64,000 nucleotides of DNA from Ottowia sp. (GCF_016703145.1 NZ_JADJCO010000002.1:310001-374000), one strand, 5' to 3'. Numbered from the stretch's first letter, positions 8,178 to 19,899 are shown. Notes: generated from the letters alone by a model not told the origin. Made by a program: numbers and translations.

Positions 8178-10181
8178 ATGGCCAGTTCGAGAATTGTTCC
8201 CACGACCCGCTCCAGGACCAGCGGCAAGTTCGTCACCGCCCAGGAAGCCGTCCAGCTCATCCGGGACGGCGACACCATCGCCACCGGCGGCTTCGCCGGC
8301 ATCGGCTTCGCCGAGGCGCTGGCGGTGGAGATGGAACGAGCCTTCCTGGCCAAGGGCGCCGAGCTGCCGGACATCGGCACGCCGCGCAACCTGACGCTGG
8401 TGTTCGCCGCCGGCCAGGGCGACTATGAGACGCGCGGGCTGAACCACCTGGCGCACCCCGGTCTGGTCAAGCGCGTGATCGGCGGGCATTTCGGGGCGAC
8501 GCCGCTGCTCGGCCAGCTCGCCGTGTCCGGCCAGATCGAGGCCTACAACCTGCCCCAGGGCGTCATCTCGCACCTGTTCCGCGACATCGCCGGCGGCAAG
8601 CCCGGCCATCTGTCGCGCGTGGGCCTGGGCACTTTCGTCGATCCCCGCTTCGGTGGCGGCAAGGTCAACGGCAGGACGACCGAAGACCTGGTCGAGTTGA
8701 TGACCGTGCACGGCCGGGAATACTTGTTCTACAAGGCGTTCCCGATCGACGTGACCATCCTGCGCGGCACCACGGCCGACGGCGACGGCAACATCACCAT
8801 GGAGCGCGAGGCGCTGACGCTGGACGGCCTGGCGATGGCCACCGCAGCGCGCAACTCCGACGGCATCGTCATCGTGCAGGTCGAACGCATCGCGGAAACC
8901 GGCACGCTGAACCCGCGCCAGGTCAAGATCCCCGGGGTGCTGGTGGATTGCGTGGTCGTGGCGGAGCCGGAGCACCATCCGCAGACCTTCGGCACCGTCT
9001 ACAGCGCCGCCTATGCGTCGGAGCTGCGCAAGCCACTCGATTCGATCGAGCCCATGGGCATGAGCGAGCGCAAGATCATCGCGCGGCGCGCGGCGATGGA
9101 GCTGCGCCCCAACGTCGTCGTCAACCTCGGCATCGGCATGCCCGAGGGCGTGGCCGCCGTCGCCAGCGAAGAGAAAATCGCCGACCTGCTGACGCTGACG
9201 GCCGAGCCGGGCGTGATCGGCGGGGTGCCGGCGGGCGGCATGGACTTCGGCGCCGTCGTCAACGCGCAGGCCATCATCGACCAGGGCAACCAGTTCGACT
9301 TCTACGACGGCGGCGGCCTGGACATCGCCTTCCTCGGCCTGGCGCAAGTCGACAAAGAGGGCAACCTGAACGTCTCGCGCTTCGGCCCCAGGCTGGCCGG
9401 GTGCGGCGGCTTCATCAACATCAGCCAGAACGCGAAGAAGGTGGTCTTCTGCGGCACTTTCACGGCCGGTGCCCTGGAGGTGTCGGCGGTCAGCGGCAAG
9501 CTCCTGATCGAGCGCGACGGCCAGCACCGCAAGTTCATCGACGCGGTCGAGCAGCGCACCTTCTCGGGGCCGTATGCGGCCAAGAACGAGAAGGAAGTCC
9601 TCTTCATCACCGAGCGCTGCGTGATGAAGCTGACCGCCGACGGGCTGGAGCTGACCGAGATCGCGCCGGGCGTCGATCTGCAGCGCGACATCCTGGACAA
9701 GATGGACTTCGCGCCCATCGTGCGCGAACCGAAGCTGATGGATGCGCGCATCTTCCATGCCGCGCCCATGGGCCTGCGCGAGGAACTGCTGCGGATTCCG
9801 CTCGATGAGCGTTTCCAGTACGACGAAAAGCTCAACGTGCTGTTCATGAATTTCGAGAACCACGCGGTCCGCTCGGTGGCGGACATCAACGCGGGGGTCG
9901 AGCGCATCCGGGCCATCTGCGAGCCGCTGGGCCACAAGGTCTATGCGATCGTCAACTACGATGGCTTCGAGATCAACCGCGAACTGGAGGACACCTACCT
10001 CCAGACCATCCAGGAGCTGAGCGAGCGCTACTACCTCGGCGTGACGCGCTTCACCTCGAATGCGTTCGCGCGCGCCAAGCTCGGCGAAACGCTCGAAAAG
10101 CGTGGCTTGGCGGCGCACATGTATGGCACGGAGGAAGAGGCCAAGGCCGCCGTGCGGGACACCTTGCCGCGCGAACGCTGA
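8178..10181 (+). CDS. Fused-subunit acyl-CoA:acetate/3-ketoacid CoA-transferase with C-terminal extension (paralog 1)
   Basis: 667 residues. Alpha and beta subunit halves of a family I CoA-transferase are joined in one chain as in YdiF/propionate CoA-transferase. Landmarks are DTIATGGFAGIGFAEAL (N-half), NLGIGMPEGVA, and the catalytic Glu343 in AEPGVIGG followed by GGMDFG. The enzyme would move CoA between acyl-CoA and a free acid through a glutamyl-CoA thioester. The usual family length is about 520-530; here about 135 extra residues (about 530-667) follow, shared with the paralog at 15156. It starts the cluster opposite the AraC gene, with the beta-oxidation genes 60 bp downstream, so fatty- or keto-acid activation is likely. 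The exact substrate is unknown. Confidence 0.88.
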   Translation: MASSRIVPTTRSRTSGKFVTAQEAVQLIRDGDTIATGGFAGIGFAEALAVEMERAFLAKGAELPDIGTPRNLTLVFAAGQGDYETRGLNHLAHPGLVKRVIGGHFGATPLLGQLAVSGQIEAYNLPQGVISHLFRDIAGGKPGHLSRVGLGTFVDPRFGGGKVNGRTTEDLVELMTVHGREYLFYKAFPIDVTILRGTTADGDGNITMEREALTLDGLAMATAARNSDGIVIVQVERIAETGTLNPRQVKIPGVLVDCVVVAEPEHHPQTFGTVYSAAYASELRKPLDSIEPMGMSERKIIARRAAMELRPNVVVNLGIGMPEGVAAVASEEKIADLLTLTAEPGVIGGVPAGGMDFGAVVNAQAIIDQGNQFDFYDGGGLDIAFLGLAQVDKEGNLNVSRFGPRLAGCGGFINISQNAKKVVFCGTFTAGALEVSAVSGKLLIERDGQHRKFIDAVEQRTFSGPYAAKNEKEVLFITERCVMKLTADGLELTEIAPGVDLQRDILDKMDFAPIVREPKLMDARIFHAAPMGLREELLRIPLDERFQYDEKLNVLFMNFENHAVRSVADINAGVERIRAICEPLGHKVYAIVNYDGFEINRELEDTYLQTIQELSERYYLGVTRFTSNAFARAKLGETLEKRGLAAHMYGTEEEAKAAVRDTLPRER

Positions 10182-10241
10182 GCCCTTGCCCAGGGCGGAC
10201 CGGGGACAGTCCGCAAGAACATCAAGAGACGGAGACAAGCC

Positions 10242-12332
<2,091 letters not shown>

Positions 12333-12355
12333 ACCCGACTCCAAGGAACATCGCC

Positions 12356-13534
12356 ATGACCGACGCCGTCATCGTCTCCACCGCCCGCACCGGCCTGGCC
12401 AAGAGCTGGAAGGGCGCCTTCAACATGACCTATGGCGCCACGCTCGGCGGCCACGCGGTGCAGCACGCCGTCGCGCGCTCGGGGCTCGACCCGGCCGAGA
12501 TCGAGGACTGCATCATGGGCGGCACCTTCGGCGAGGGCACGACCGGCGGCAACATCGCGCGGGCCATCGCGCTGCGCGCCGGCCTGCCGGTGACGGTGGG
12601 CGGCGTCACCGTCAACCGCTTCTGCTCGTCGGGCCTGCAGACCATCGCGATGGCCGCGCAGCGCGTGATCCTCGAAGGCGCGCCGGCGATCGTCGCCGGC
12701 GGCGTCGAGAGCATCTCGTGCGTGCAGAACGAGTCCAACCAGCACATGCTGCTGGACCCCTGGCTGGTGGAGCACAAGCCCGAGCTGTACTGGAACATGC
12801 TGCAGACCGCCGAGACGGTGGCCAAGCGCTATGGCATCACCCGGCTGGCGCAGGACGAGTATGGCGCGCGCAGCCAGCAGCGCGCGTTCGCCGCTCAGGA
12901 GGCCGGCAAGTTCAACGACGAGATCGTGCCGATGACCACGCGGATGGGCGTCGTCGACAAGGCCAGCGGGCGCATCACGACGCAGGAGGTCACGATCTCC
13001 ACCGACGAGGGCATCCGCGCCGGCACCACCCTCGAAGCGGTGCAGAAGATCCGCTCGGTGTTCCCCGGCGGCTGCGTCAGCGCCGGCAACGCCAGCCAGT
13101 TCAGCGACGGCGCGGCGGCCTGCGTGGTGATGAACGGCAAGCTCGCCGAGCAGCGCGGCCTGAATCCGCTGGGCATCTACCGCGGCTTCGCGATCGCCGG
13201 CTGCGAGCCCGACGAGATGGGCATCGGCCCGGTGTTCGCGGTGCCGCGCCTGCTGCAGCGCGCCGGGCTGAAGGTGGACGACATCGGGCTGTGGGAGCTC
13301 AACGAGGCCTTCGCCTGCCAGGTGCTGTACTGCCGCGACAAGCTCGGCATTCCCGACGAGTTGCTCAACGTCAATGGCGGCGCGATCGCCGTCGGACATC
13401 CGTACGGCGTCAGCGGTGCACGCTGCACCGGCCATGCGCTGATCGAAGGCAAAAGGCGCGGCGCGAAGTATGTGGTGGTCACGATGTGCATCGGCGGCGG
13501 GCAGGGCGCGGCGGGGCTGTTTGAAGTCTGTTGA
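12356..13534 (+). CDS. Acetyl-CoA acyltransferase (thiolase)
   Basis: 392 residues. Nucleophilic Cys90 lies in VNRFCSSGLQTIAMA. The C-terminal catalytic motifs are ELNEAFACQVLYC, the histidine motif GGAIAVGHPYGVSGARCTGH, and the acid/base cysteine in VTMCIGGGQGAAGLFE. It cleaves 3-ketoacyl-CoA to acetyl-CoA and a shortened acyl-CoA, completing the pathway begun by the upstream bifunctional enzyme with which it is probably co-transcribed. Start chosen at the ATG after CCAAGGAACATCGCC, because upstream in-frame sequence belongs to the preceding gene. Confidence 0.95.
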   Translation: MTDAVIVSTARTGLAKSWKGAFNMTYGATLGGHAVQHAVARSGLDPAEIEDCIMGGTFGEGTTGGNIARAIALRAGLPVTVGGVTVNRFCSSGLQTIAMAAQRVILEGAPAIVAGGVESISCVQNESNQHMLLDPWLVEHKPELYWNMLQTAETVAKRYGITRLAQDEYGARSQQRAFAAQEAGKFNDEIVPMTTRMGVVDKASGRITTQEVTISTDEGIRAGTTLEAVQKIRSVFPGGCVSAGNASQFSDGAAACVVMNGKLAEQRGLNPLGIYRGFAIAGCEPDEMGIGPVFAVPRLLQRAGLKVDDIGLWELNEAFACQVLYCRDKLGIPDELLNVNGGAIAVGHPYGVSGARCTGHALIEGKRRGAKYVVVTMCIGGGQGAAGLFEVC

Positions 13535-13607
13535 TGAAGATGGCGGCAAGCCGGTTGACCGGTGTTCGCCGCCATGACGCGAGAAAAGTTACCGGAGACA
13601 GATCTCG

Positions 13608-14972
13608 ATGACAGCCAATGGCATTGACTACGCCAGCATTCCAGAAAGCAAATCCCAGGACGATGCCGGTCTGCACCGGGTCTTGATCGTCGGTGGCGGC
13701 GCCGGAGGACTGGAACTCGCAACACAGTTGGGGGATGCGCTTGGAAAGCGGGGAAAGGCCTCTGTTGTGCTGCTGGACAAGAGCAGTGTCCACGTGTGGA
13801 AGCCGCATTTGCATGAGGTTGCCTCCGGTACCCTGGATATCCATGTCGATTCGCTGGAGTATCTGGCCCACGCTCATGCACACGGGTATCGCTACCGTAT
13901 CGGCGAAATGTGTGGGCTGAACCGCAAGGCACGGCAGGTCTACGTTTCTTCGATGCTCGACCACGAGGGCAAGCCACTCGTTCCGCCCCGCGTTCTGGGT
14001 TATGACACCCTGGTGCTGGCAGTGGGCAGCGTGAGCAACGATTTCGGCACGCCCGGCGTCAAGGAGCATGCGATCGCGATCGACAGCGTGGACGAGGCGG
14101 CCCGCTTCAATCGTCGCATGATCAATGCCTGCGTGAGGGCAAATGCCCAGTACGAACCGTTGCGGCCAGGTCAATTGCACGTCGTGGTGGTGGGCGGCGG
14201 CGCCACGGGCATTGAGTTGGTGGCGGAGTTGCACAAAACCATGCGTGAGCTGGCCGCATATGGACTCGACAGCATCGATTTCGATAAATCGATCAAGCTG
14301 ACGGTCATCGAAGCCGGCCCGCGCATCCTCGGCCCACTCCCGGAGAAATTGGCCACCTCGACCCAGAACATGCTCAGCGGCCTCGGCGTGAGTGTGCTCA
14401 CTGGACAGAACGCCGCGGAAATTACGCCGGAGGGCGTACGTCTTGCCAGCGGAGAGTTCATTGCGGCAGAAATGGTCGTGTGGGCGGCCGGCATCAGGGC
14501 CCCGGGTTTTCTGAAGAACATCGACGGACTCGAGACCGACAGAATCAACCGGTTGATCGTGCGCGACACGCTGCAGACGACCCTGGACGACGATGTTTTC
14601 GCCATCGGCGATTGCGCTTCATTCGCTTTGCCGGGCGATGGGCAACCCGCGCCGCCGCGCGCCCAGACGGCCCATCAGATGGCGTCGCTTTTGGTTGGCG
14701 CGGTGCATGCGCGGTTGGCCAAGCAGGCGCTGCCGAAGTTCAGGTACCGTGATTTCGGAAGCCTCGTGAATCTTTCCGAGTACGGAACGGTCGGCAATCT
14801 CGTCGGTATTGGCAAGCGTGGTCTCCACCTCGAGGGCGTGGTCGCGCGTTGGATGTACCGGTCGCTGTACCTGATGCATCAGAAGGCTGTCCACGGCACG
14901 ACCAAAGTCGCGCTCGGCACGATCGCGAACATGCTGACGCGGCGTACGGAGCCGCGCATCAAGTTGCACTGA
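13608..14972 (+). CDS. Type II NADH:quinone oxidoreductase (NDH-2)-like FAD protein
   Basis: 454 residues. Two dinucleotide folds are visible: the FAD motif RVLIVGGGAGGLELATQLG near residue 25 and the NADH motif HVVVVGGGATGIELVAELH near residue 185. NDH-2 features include VHVWKPHLHEVASGTLD and the second FAD contact DDVFAIGDCASF. A C-terminal amphipathic region would bind the membrane. It passes electrons from NADH to quinone without pumping protons, a plausible sink for the NADH made by the adjacent dehydrogenase. It lies within the acyl-CoA cluster, 73 bp after the thiolase gene. Confidence 0.9.
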   Translation: MTANGIDYASIPESKSQDDAGLHRVLIVGGGAGGLELATQLGDALGKRGKASVVLLDKSSVHVWKPHLHEVASGTLDIHVDSLEYLAHAHAHGYRYRIGEMCGLNRKARQVYVSSMLDHEGKPLVPPRVLGYDTLVLAVGSVSNDFGTPGVKEHAIAIDSVDEAARFNRRMINACVRANAQYEPLRPGQLHVVVVGGGATGIELVAELHKTMRELAAYGLDSIDFDKSIKLTVIEAGPRILGPLPEKLATSTQNMLSGLGVSVLTGQNAAEITPEGVRLASGEFIAAEMVVWAAGIRAPGFLKNIDGLETDRINRLIVRDTLQTTLDDDVFAIGDCASFALPGDGQPAPPRAQTAHQMASLLVGAVHARLAKQALPKFRYRDFGSLVNLSEYGTVGNLVGIGKRGLHLEGVVARWMYRSLYLMHQKAVHGTTKVALGTIANMLTRRTEPRIKLH

Positions 14973-15155
14973 CGAAGGCTGCGAACCAGGAGCGGATGAC
15001 GTGGTTGCATGAGAGCGATGCCGATGCCGATGCCGATGGCTTGACGCCGAGATCAAGTACAAACTGGTTTGGATGTGCATCGGCATGGAGCCGCGGGAAT
15101 TTTCGCGTGAACCCGAGCGCCGCATGGCGCCACGACAACAAAAGGAGACAGGAGC

Positions 15156-17162
15156 ATGAATACCCCAAGAACCGTCCCGAGCGCGCATTCGGGCTCCACC
15201 AACAAGATCGTCACGGCGCGCGAGGCGGTGCGCCTGATCCGCACCGGCGACACGGTGTCCATCGGCGGTTTTGGCGGCATCGGCCTGCCGGAGGAACTGA
15301 TGAACGAACTGGCGGCGCGGTATCGGGCCAGCGACCAGGAGGCCGCGACCTTCGGCAAGCCGGGCGACCTGACCTTCGTGTTCACCGGCGGTCCCGGCGA
15401 TGGGCAGCAGCGCGGCGCCCAGCAGTTCGGGCACCCTGGCTTCGTCAAGCGCATCATCGGCGGGCATTGGGCCTTCGTGCCGGCGCTGTACCAACTGGTG
15501 CTGGCAAACCAGGCGGAGGGCTACAACCTGCCGCTCGGGGTGCTGACGCAGCTGTACCGCGACACGGCCGCCGGCAAGCCCGGCCATGCGTCGCGCGTCG
15601 GCCTCGGCACCTTCGTCGATCCGCGCTACGGCGGCGGCAAGCTGAACGCGATCACGACCGAAGACCTGGTCGAGGTGATCACCCTCGGCGGCAAGGAATA
15701 CCTGTTCTACAAGAGCTTCCCGATCAACGTCGCGCTGATCCGCGCGACCACCGCCGACGTGAACGGCAACCTGACGATGGAGCGCGAGGCGCTGACGACC
15801 GACACGCTGTCGGTGGCGATGGCGGCGCACAACTCCGGCGGGCTGGTGATCGCGCAGGTCGAGCGCATCGCCGAGATGGGCTCGCTCAACCCGCGGCACG
15901 TGAAGGTGCCCGGCGCGCTGGTGGACTGCGTGGTCGTCGCGAGCCGGCCCGAAGTGCATCAGCAGACGGGTACGACCATGTACAACCCGGCCTATTCATC
16001 CGAGGTGCGGGTGCCGCTGAACTCGATCGATCCGATGCCGATGAGCGCGCGCAAGATCATCGCGCGCCGCGCCGCGATGGAGCTGCGGCCCAATTCCATC
16101 GTCAACCTCGGCATCGGCATGCCCGAAGGCATCGCCGTGGTGGCGGCCGAGGAGAAGGCCTCCGACCTGATGATCCTGACCGGCGAGGGCGGCCTCTTCG
16201 GCGGCGTTCCGGCCGGCGGGCTCAATTTTGGCGCCGGGGTCAACGCGCAGGCGGTGATCGACATGCCCTACCAGTTCGACTTCTACGACGGTGGCGGCCT
16301 GGACATCACCTTTCTCGGCCTGGCGCAGGCCGACCGCGAGGGCAACCTCAACGTCTCGCGCTTCGGCCCCAAGCTGGCCGGTGCCGGCGGCTTCATCAAC
16401 ATCAGCCAGAACGCCAAGAAAGTGGTCTTCTGCGGCACCTTCACCGCCGGCGACCTGGACGTCTCGGTGGTGCAGGGCAAGCTGCTGATCGAGCGCGACG
16501 GCCGGGCGAAGAAGTTCGTCCACGCGGTCGAGGAGCGCACCTTCTCCGGCAAGCACGCCGCCGAGCTGGACAAGGACGTGCTGTACATCACCGAACGCTG
16601 CGTCTTCCGCCTGACGCGGGAGGGACTGGAGCTGACCGAGGTGGCGCCGGGCATCGACATCCAGAAGGACATCCTCGACCGCATGGACTTCGCGCCCATC
16701 GTGCACGCGCCGCGCCAGATGGACGACCGCATCTTCGCGCACGAGCCGATGGGCCTGCGCGACGAAATCCTGCGGCTGCCCTTCGATGCGCGCTTCAACT
16801 ACGACGAGGACCGCAACACGCTGTTCCTGAACTTCTCCGAGGTGCACGTCAAGACGAAGGCCACCATCGATCAATACATCGACAAGATCCGCTCCATCGT
16901 CGAGCCGCTCGGCCACAAGGTGTATGCGGTCGTCAACTACGACGGCTGGGGGATCGACCGCTCGGTCGAGGACGCCTATCTCGACGCGGTGCGCAGCATC
17001 AACGAGCAATACTTCCTCGGTGTCACCCGATTCACCACCAGCGCCTTCATGCGCGCCAAGCTGGGCGACCAACTCGCCGCGCGGGGCGTCGCACCGCACA
17101 TCTTCGAGTCCGAGGAAGAAGCCAAGCAGGCCGTGCACGAAACCGTGCCGCGCACGGCCTGA
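15156..17162 (+). CDS. Fused-subunit acyl-CoA:acetate/3-ketoacid CoA-transferase with C-terminal extension (paralog 2)
   Basis: 668 residues, colinear with the paralog at 8178 over its whole length, including the extension. The catalytic Glu344 sits in GEGGLFGG followed by GGLNFG. The ribosome-binding region AAGGAGACAGGAGC precedes the ATG, and the 183-bp gap upstream carries no gene. The C-terminal extension ends LGVTRFTTSAFMRAKLGDQL, closely matching the other copy. Two diverged copies in one cluster suggest different acyl specificities or chain lengths. The 34-bp spacing to the acyltransferase gene indicates co-transcription. Confidence 0.88.
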   Translation: MNTPRTVPSAHSGSTNKIVTAREAVRLIRTGDTVSIGGFGGIGLPEELMNELAARYRASDQEAATFGKPGDLTFVFTGGPGDGQQRGAQQFGHPGFVKRIIGGHWAFVPALYQLVLANQAEGYNLPLGVLTQLYRDTAAGKPGHASRVGLGTFVDPRYGGGKLNAITTEDLVEVITLGGKEYLFYKSFPINVALIRATTADVNGNLTMEREALTTDTLSVAMAAHNSGGLVIAQVERIAEMGSLNPRHVKVPGALVDCVVVASRPEVHQQTGTTMYNPAYSSEVRVPLNSIDPMPMSARKIIARRAAMELRPNSIVNLGIGMPEGIAVVAAEEKASDLMILTGEGGLFGGVPAGGLNFGAGVNAQAVIDMPYQFDFYDGGGLDITFLGLAQADREGNLNVSRFGPKLAGAGGFINISQNAKKVVFCGTFTAGDLDVSVVQGKLLIERDGRAKKFVHAVEERTFSGKHAAELDKDVLYITERCVFRLTREGLELTEVAPGIDIQKDILDRMDFAPIVHAPRQMDDRIFAHEPMGLRDEILRLPFDARFNYDEDRNTLFLNFSEVHVKTKATIDQYIDKIRSIVEPLGHKVYAVVNYDGWGIDRSVEDAYLDAVRSINEQYFLGVTRFTTSAFMRAKLGDQLAARGVAPHIFESEEEAKQAVHETVPRTA

Positions 17163-17196
17163 GCCGTTCCCAAAGCCAAGAAACACTGGAGAAAAC

Positions 17197-18780
17197 ATGC
17201 ACCACCTGACCAGCATGGACGCCTCGTTCTTGCATTTCGAGACGCCCGAGACCCCGATGCACGTCGCCAGCCTGCTGCTGCTCGACCTGCCAAAAGGCTA
17301 CAAGGGCGACTACTACGAAGACTTCAAGGCGATGATCGGCAAGCGCATGCACCTGGCCTCGGTGTTCACGCGCAAGCTCGCGCCCATGCCCTTCGAGCTG
17401 GCCGAGCCGGTGTGGATCGACGACGACGACGTGGACCTGGACTTCCACGTGCGCAGCCTCACGCTGCGCCGGCCCGGCACCATGGATCAGTTGCACCAGT
17501 TGGTCGCACGCCTGCACTCGACCCTGCTGGACCGCAGCCGTCCGCTGTGGGAAACCTACATCATCGAGGGGCTGGAGGACGGCCGCGTCGCGCTCTATTC
17601 CAAGATGCACCACAGCGGCATCGACGGCAAGGCCGGGACGGAAGTCACCAAGGTGATGTACGACATCTCGCCGGAGATCCGCGAGGTGACGCCGCCTCGG
17701 CGCAAGACCGGTGGCGGCGGCAGCGGCGGCTACCAGCTGGGGGTGGCTGAGCTGATCCAGGCGGCAGTCTCCAACGCGGCCGCGCAATACCGCAAACTGG
17801 GCGAGCTGCTGCCCACGGCGGCCAAGGCGATCACGACGGCCGGCAACGTGATTTCGAGCCAGCGCACCACCAAGGACGAGCGCGCGCTGACCCTGGGCCT
17901 GGCGCCCCGGACGATCTTCAACGACTCCATCACCAACCAGCGCTCCTTCAGCACGCTGACGCTGCCCTTCGACGAACTCAAGGCGCTGGGCAAGCGCGTC
18001 GGGGGCACCGTCAACACCGTCGTGATGGCCATGTGCAGCGAGGCGCTGGCCCGCTTCCTCAAGGAGCGCGGCATGCTGCCCCCGCAGGCGCTCATCGCGG
18101 CGGTCCCCGTCAGCCTGCGCACCGAAGGCGACGGCGCCCAGAACAACCAGGTGTCGATGGTGCGCGTGGACCTGGCCACCGACATCCCCGACATGGCCGA
18201 GCGCTTCCAGGCCATCCACAACTCGTCCGAGGCGGGCAAGGCCGTGGTGCGCGAACTCAAGCCCGTGCTCGGCGTGGACATGCCCTTCGCCGGCTCGCCC
18301 TGGCTGATGACCAGCCTGGCCTCGCTGTACGGCCGCTCCAAGCTCGCGAGCCAGTTGCCGGCGATGGCCAACGTGCTGATCTCCAACGTGCCCGGCCCCT
18401 CCATGCCGCTGTACGTGTGCGGCGCGCGCATGGGCAGCTTCTACCCCGTGTCCATCCCCTACCACGGCAGCGCGCTGAACATCACGGTGCAGAGCTACGC
18501 CGGGCAGCTCGACTTCGGCATCATCGCCTGCCGGCGCATCCTGTCGCAGGAGGAGTCCTATGCCCTGATCGGCCACCTGAAGGCCGCGCTCAAGGCCATC
18601 GAAGCCTTGCCGCCGGTGGGCGAGGGGGCTGCTGCCGCGGCCCCGGCCGAAGTGCCCGCCGCCAGGAGCGCGGCACGGACCGCGCGGCCCCGCAAGACGG
18701 CACGCGCCATCGCCACCGCCACACCCAGGAAGAGCGCCGCCGCCCCGGCCAGGCGCGGCGCACGGAGCAAGAAGACGTGA
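17197..18780 (+). CDS. Wax ester synthase / diacylglycerol acyltransferase (WS/DGAT) with basic Ala-rich tail
   Basis: 527 residues. The condensing motif HHxxxDG is present as HHSGIDG (residues 138-144), with the N-terminal MDASFLHFETPETPMHV and the conserved late motif ANVLISNVPGP. The enzyme esterifies acyl-CoA with fatty alcohol or diacylglycerol at lipid inclusions. After about residue 465 a tail rich in Ala, Arg, Lys and Pro (PRKTARAIATATPRKSAAAP) follows, like histone-H1 or granule-associated PhaF tails and unusual for the family. It ends the CoA-transferase/beta-oxidation operon, so storage-lipid synthesis is linked to acyl-CoA turnover. Confidence 0.92.
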   Translation: MHHLTSMDASFLHFETPETPMHVASLLLLDLPKGYKGDYYEDFKAMIGKRMHLASVFTRKLAPMPFELAEPVWIDDDDVDLDFHVRSLTLRRPGTMDQLHQLVARLHSTLLDRSRPLWETYIIEGLEDGRVALYSKMHHSGIDGKAGTEVTKVMYDISPEIREVTPPRRKTGGGGSGGYQLGVAELIQAAVSNAAAQYRKLGELLPTAAKAITTAGNVISSQRTTKDERALTLGLAPRTIFNDSITNQRSFSTLTLPFDELKALGKRVGGTVNTVVMAMCSEALARFLKERGMLPPQALIAAVPVSLRTEGDGAQNNQVSMVRVDLATDIPDMAERFQAIHNSSEAGKAVVRELKPVLGVDMPFAGSPWLMTSLASLYGRSKLASQLPAMANVLISNVPGPSMPLYVCGARMGSFYPVSIPYHGSALNITVQSYAGQLDFGIIACRRILSQEESYALIGHLKAALKAIEALPPVGEGAAAAAPAEVPAARSAARTARPRKTARAIATATPRKSAAAPARRGARSKKT

Positions 18781-18849
18781 TCGCGGCGGCCAACCTGCGC
18801 CGCGGCGCCCGGTGATCCCTCGGCACCCGTCCGCCATGGAGGCATCGCC

Positions 18850-19770
18850 ATGATCGTCCGCGACACGCCGACTTCGTGGGAACTGTTCTTCGTGCTGCGC
18901 GGCTCGGTCGTGCACAAGATCTTCCCGCGCATCCTCGCCGTCTCGGTGCTGTCGGCGATCGTGGTCGTGCTGCAGCGCGGCGGCTTCATCCACGTCACGC
19001 CGATCACCCCGCTGGCGCTGTCGGTGATCGGCGCGGCGCTCGCCATCTTCGGGGCGCTCCGCAACGCGGCGGCCTACGACCGCTGGTGGGAAGCGCGCAA
19101 GCTCATCGGCATGCTGGTCATCGACGCGCGGTCGCTGGCGCGGCAGGCGCGCAGCTACCCCGCGCCGGTGGCCGGCGACGACGCACCGCGGCGCATCGCG
19201 CTGCGCTGCATCGCGCTCATGTACGCCACGCGCGACTATCTTCGCGGCCGGCCCATCAGCGAAGACACGGCGCGCTATCTCATCGCCGAGGAGCGCGCGG
19301 CGCTGGCGGCGAGCCGCAACGCGCCGAACCGGCTGCTCGACTACTTCAGCGCCGACATCGCGGCGCTGCTGGCGGCCGGCCGCCTGTTGCCGCAGCTCGC
19401 GCAGACGATGGAGGAGCGGGTCCAGAGCATGGCCGCGGCGTTCGCTTCCGTCGAGCGCACGAAGGTGACGCCGATGCCCTTCGTCTACACGCTGCTCATC
19501 CATCGCACGGCGTACCTGTTCTGCTTCCTGCTGCCGTTCGGGCTGGCCGATTCCAGCGGCTACTGGACCCCCCTGGTCGCCGCGATCGTCGCCTACACCT
19601 TCTTCGGGCTCGACGCGATCGGCGACGAGTTGGCATCGCCCTTCGGCGACTCCTCGAACACCATGCCGCTCGACGCCACCGCGCGCGTGGTGGAGATCAA
19701 CGTGCTCGAATCGCTGGGCGAGCAGACGCTGCCCGAACCGCTGAAGCCGACGAACTTCGTCCTCACTTAG
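18850..19770 (+). CDS. Bestrophin-family (YneE-like) channel
   Basis: 306 residues. N-terminal TSWELFFVLRGSVVHKIFPR and the early helices with FGALRNAAAYDRWWEARKLIG match bacterial bestrophins, where the RWWEAR motif is diagnostic. Four hydrophobic segments are visible, the last two around YLFCFLLPFGLADSSGYWTP and VAAIVAYTFFGLDAIGDELA. The late DPFG-type motif is ASPFGDSSNTMPLD. Bacterial homologues are pentameric ion channels in the inner membrane. The gene follows the acyltransferase by 69 bp but its role there is unclear. Confidence 0.92.
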   Translation: MIVRDTPTSWELFFVLRGSVVHKIFPRILAVSVLSAIVVVLQRGGFIHVTPITPLALSVIGAALAIFGALRNAAAYDRWWEARKLIGMLVIDARSLARQARSYPAPVAGDDAPRRIALRCIALMYATRDYLRGRPISEDTARYLIAEERAALAASRNAPNRLLDYFSADIAALLAAGRLLPQLAQTMEERVQSMAAAFASVERTKVTPMPFVYTLLIHRTAYLFCFLLPFGLADSSGYWTPLVAAIVAYTFFGLDAIGDELASPFGDSSNTMPLDATARVVEINVLESLGEQTLPEPLKPTNFVLT

Positions 19771-19799
19771 CGCCGCAGCCTTCCATCGGGTCAAGAACC

Positions 19800-19833
19800 A
19801 AAAAAAAGCCCCGAACCTCGCGGTTCAGGGCTT
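19800..19833 (-). terminator. Intrinsic terminator, leftward
   Basis: On the minus strand AGCCCTGAACC and GGTTCGGGGCT pair over 11 positions (one wobble) around a GCGA tetraloop, followed directly by eight T. The T tract is only on the minus-strand side, so it does not serve the rightward bestrophin gene. Confidence 0.75.
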
Positions 19834-19893
19834 GAATCCACCTATGGAAGGGGTGGAGGAGACAACCGGCGCAGGTGATTTCTCACTTGCATG
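19801..19893 (-). ncRNA. Candidate leftward small RNA with exposed CUCCUCC motif
   Basis: Reading leftward from about 19893, the sequence gives a GNRA-type mini-hairpin (GTGA-GAAA-TCAC), then a mostly unpaired GTTGTCTCCTCCACCCC that could bind ribosomal Shine-Dalgarno sequences. A second CCACC...GGTGG stem follows, and finally a strong intrinsic terminator with eight U residues. A plausible sigma-70 promoter lies just upstream. No leftward gene is present here to explain the terminator. It resembles the CCUCC-containing cuckoo/CcsR-like small RNAs of alpha- and betaproteobacteria, but that assignment is inference. Confidence 0.55.
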
Positions 19894-19899
19894 GAACGT

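Noticed and set aside
15015..15042. GCCGAT tandem repeat upstream of the second CoA-transferase
   Set aside because: Only about three to four units in a short gap; too short to call a functional satellite or operator.
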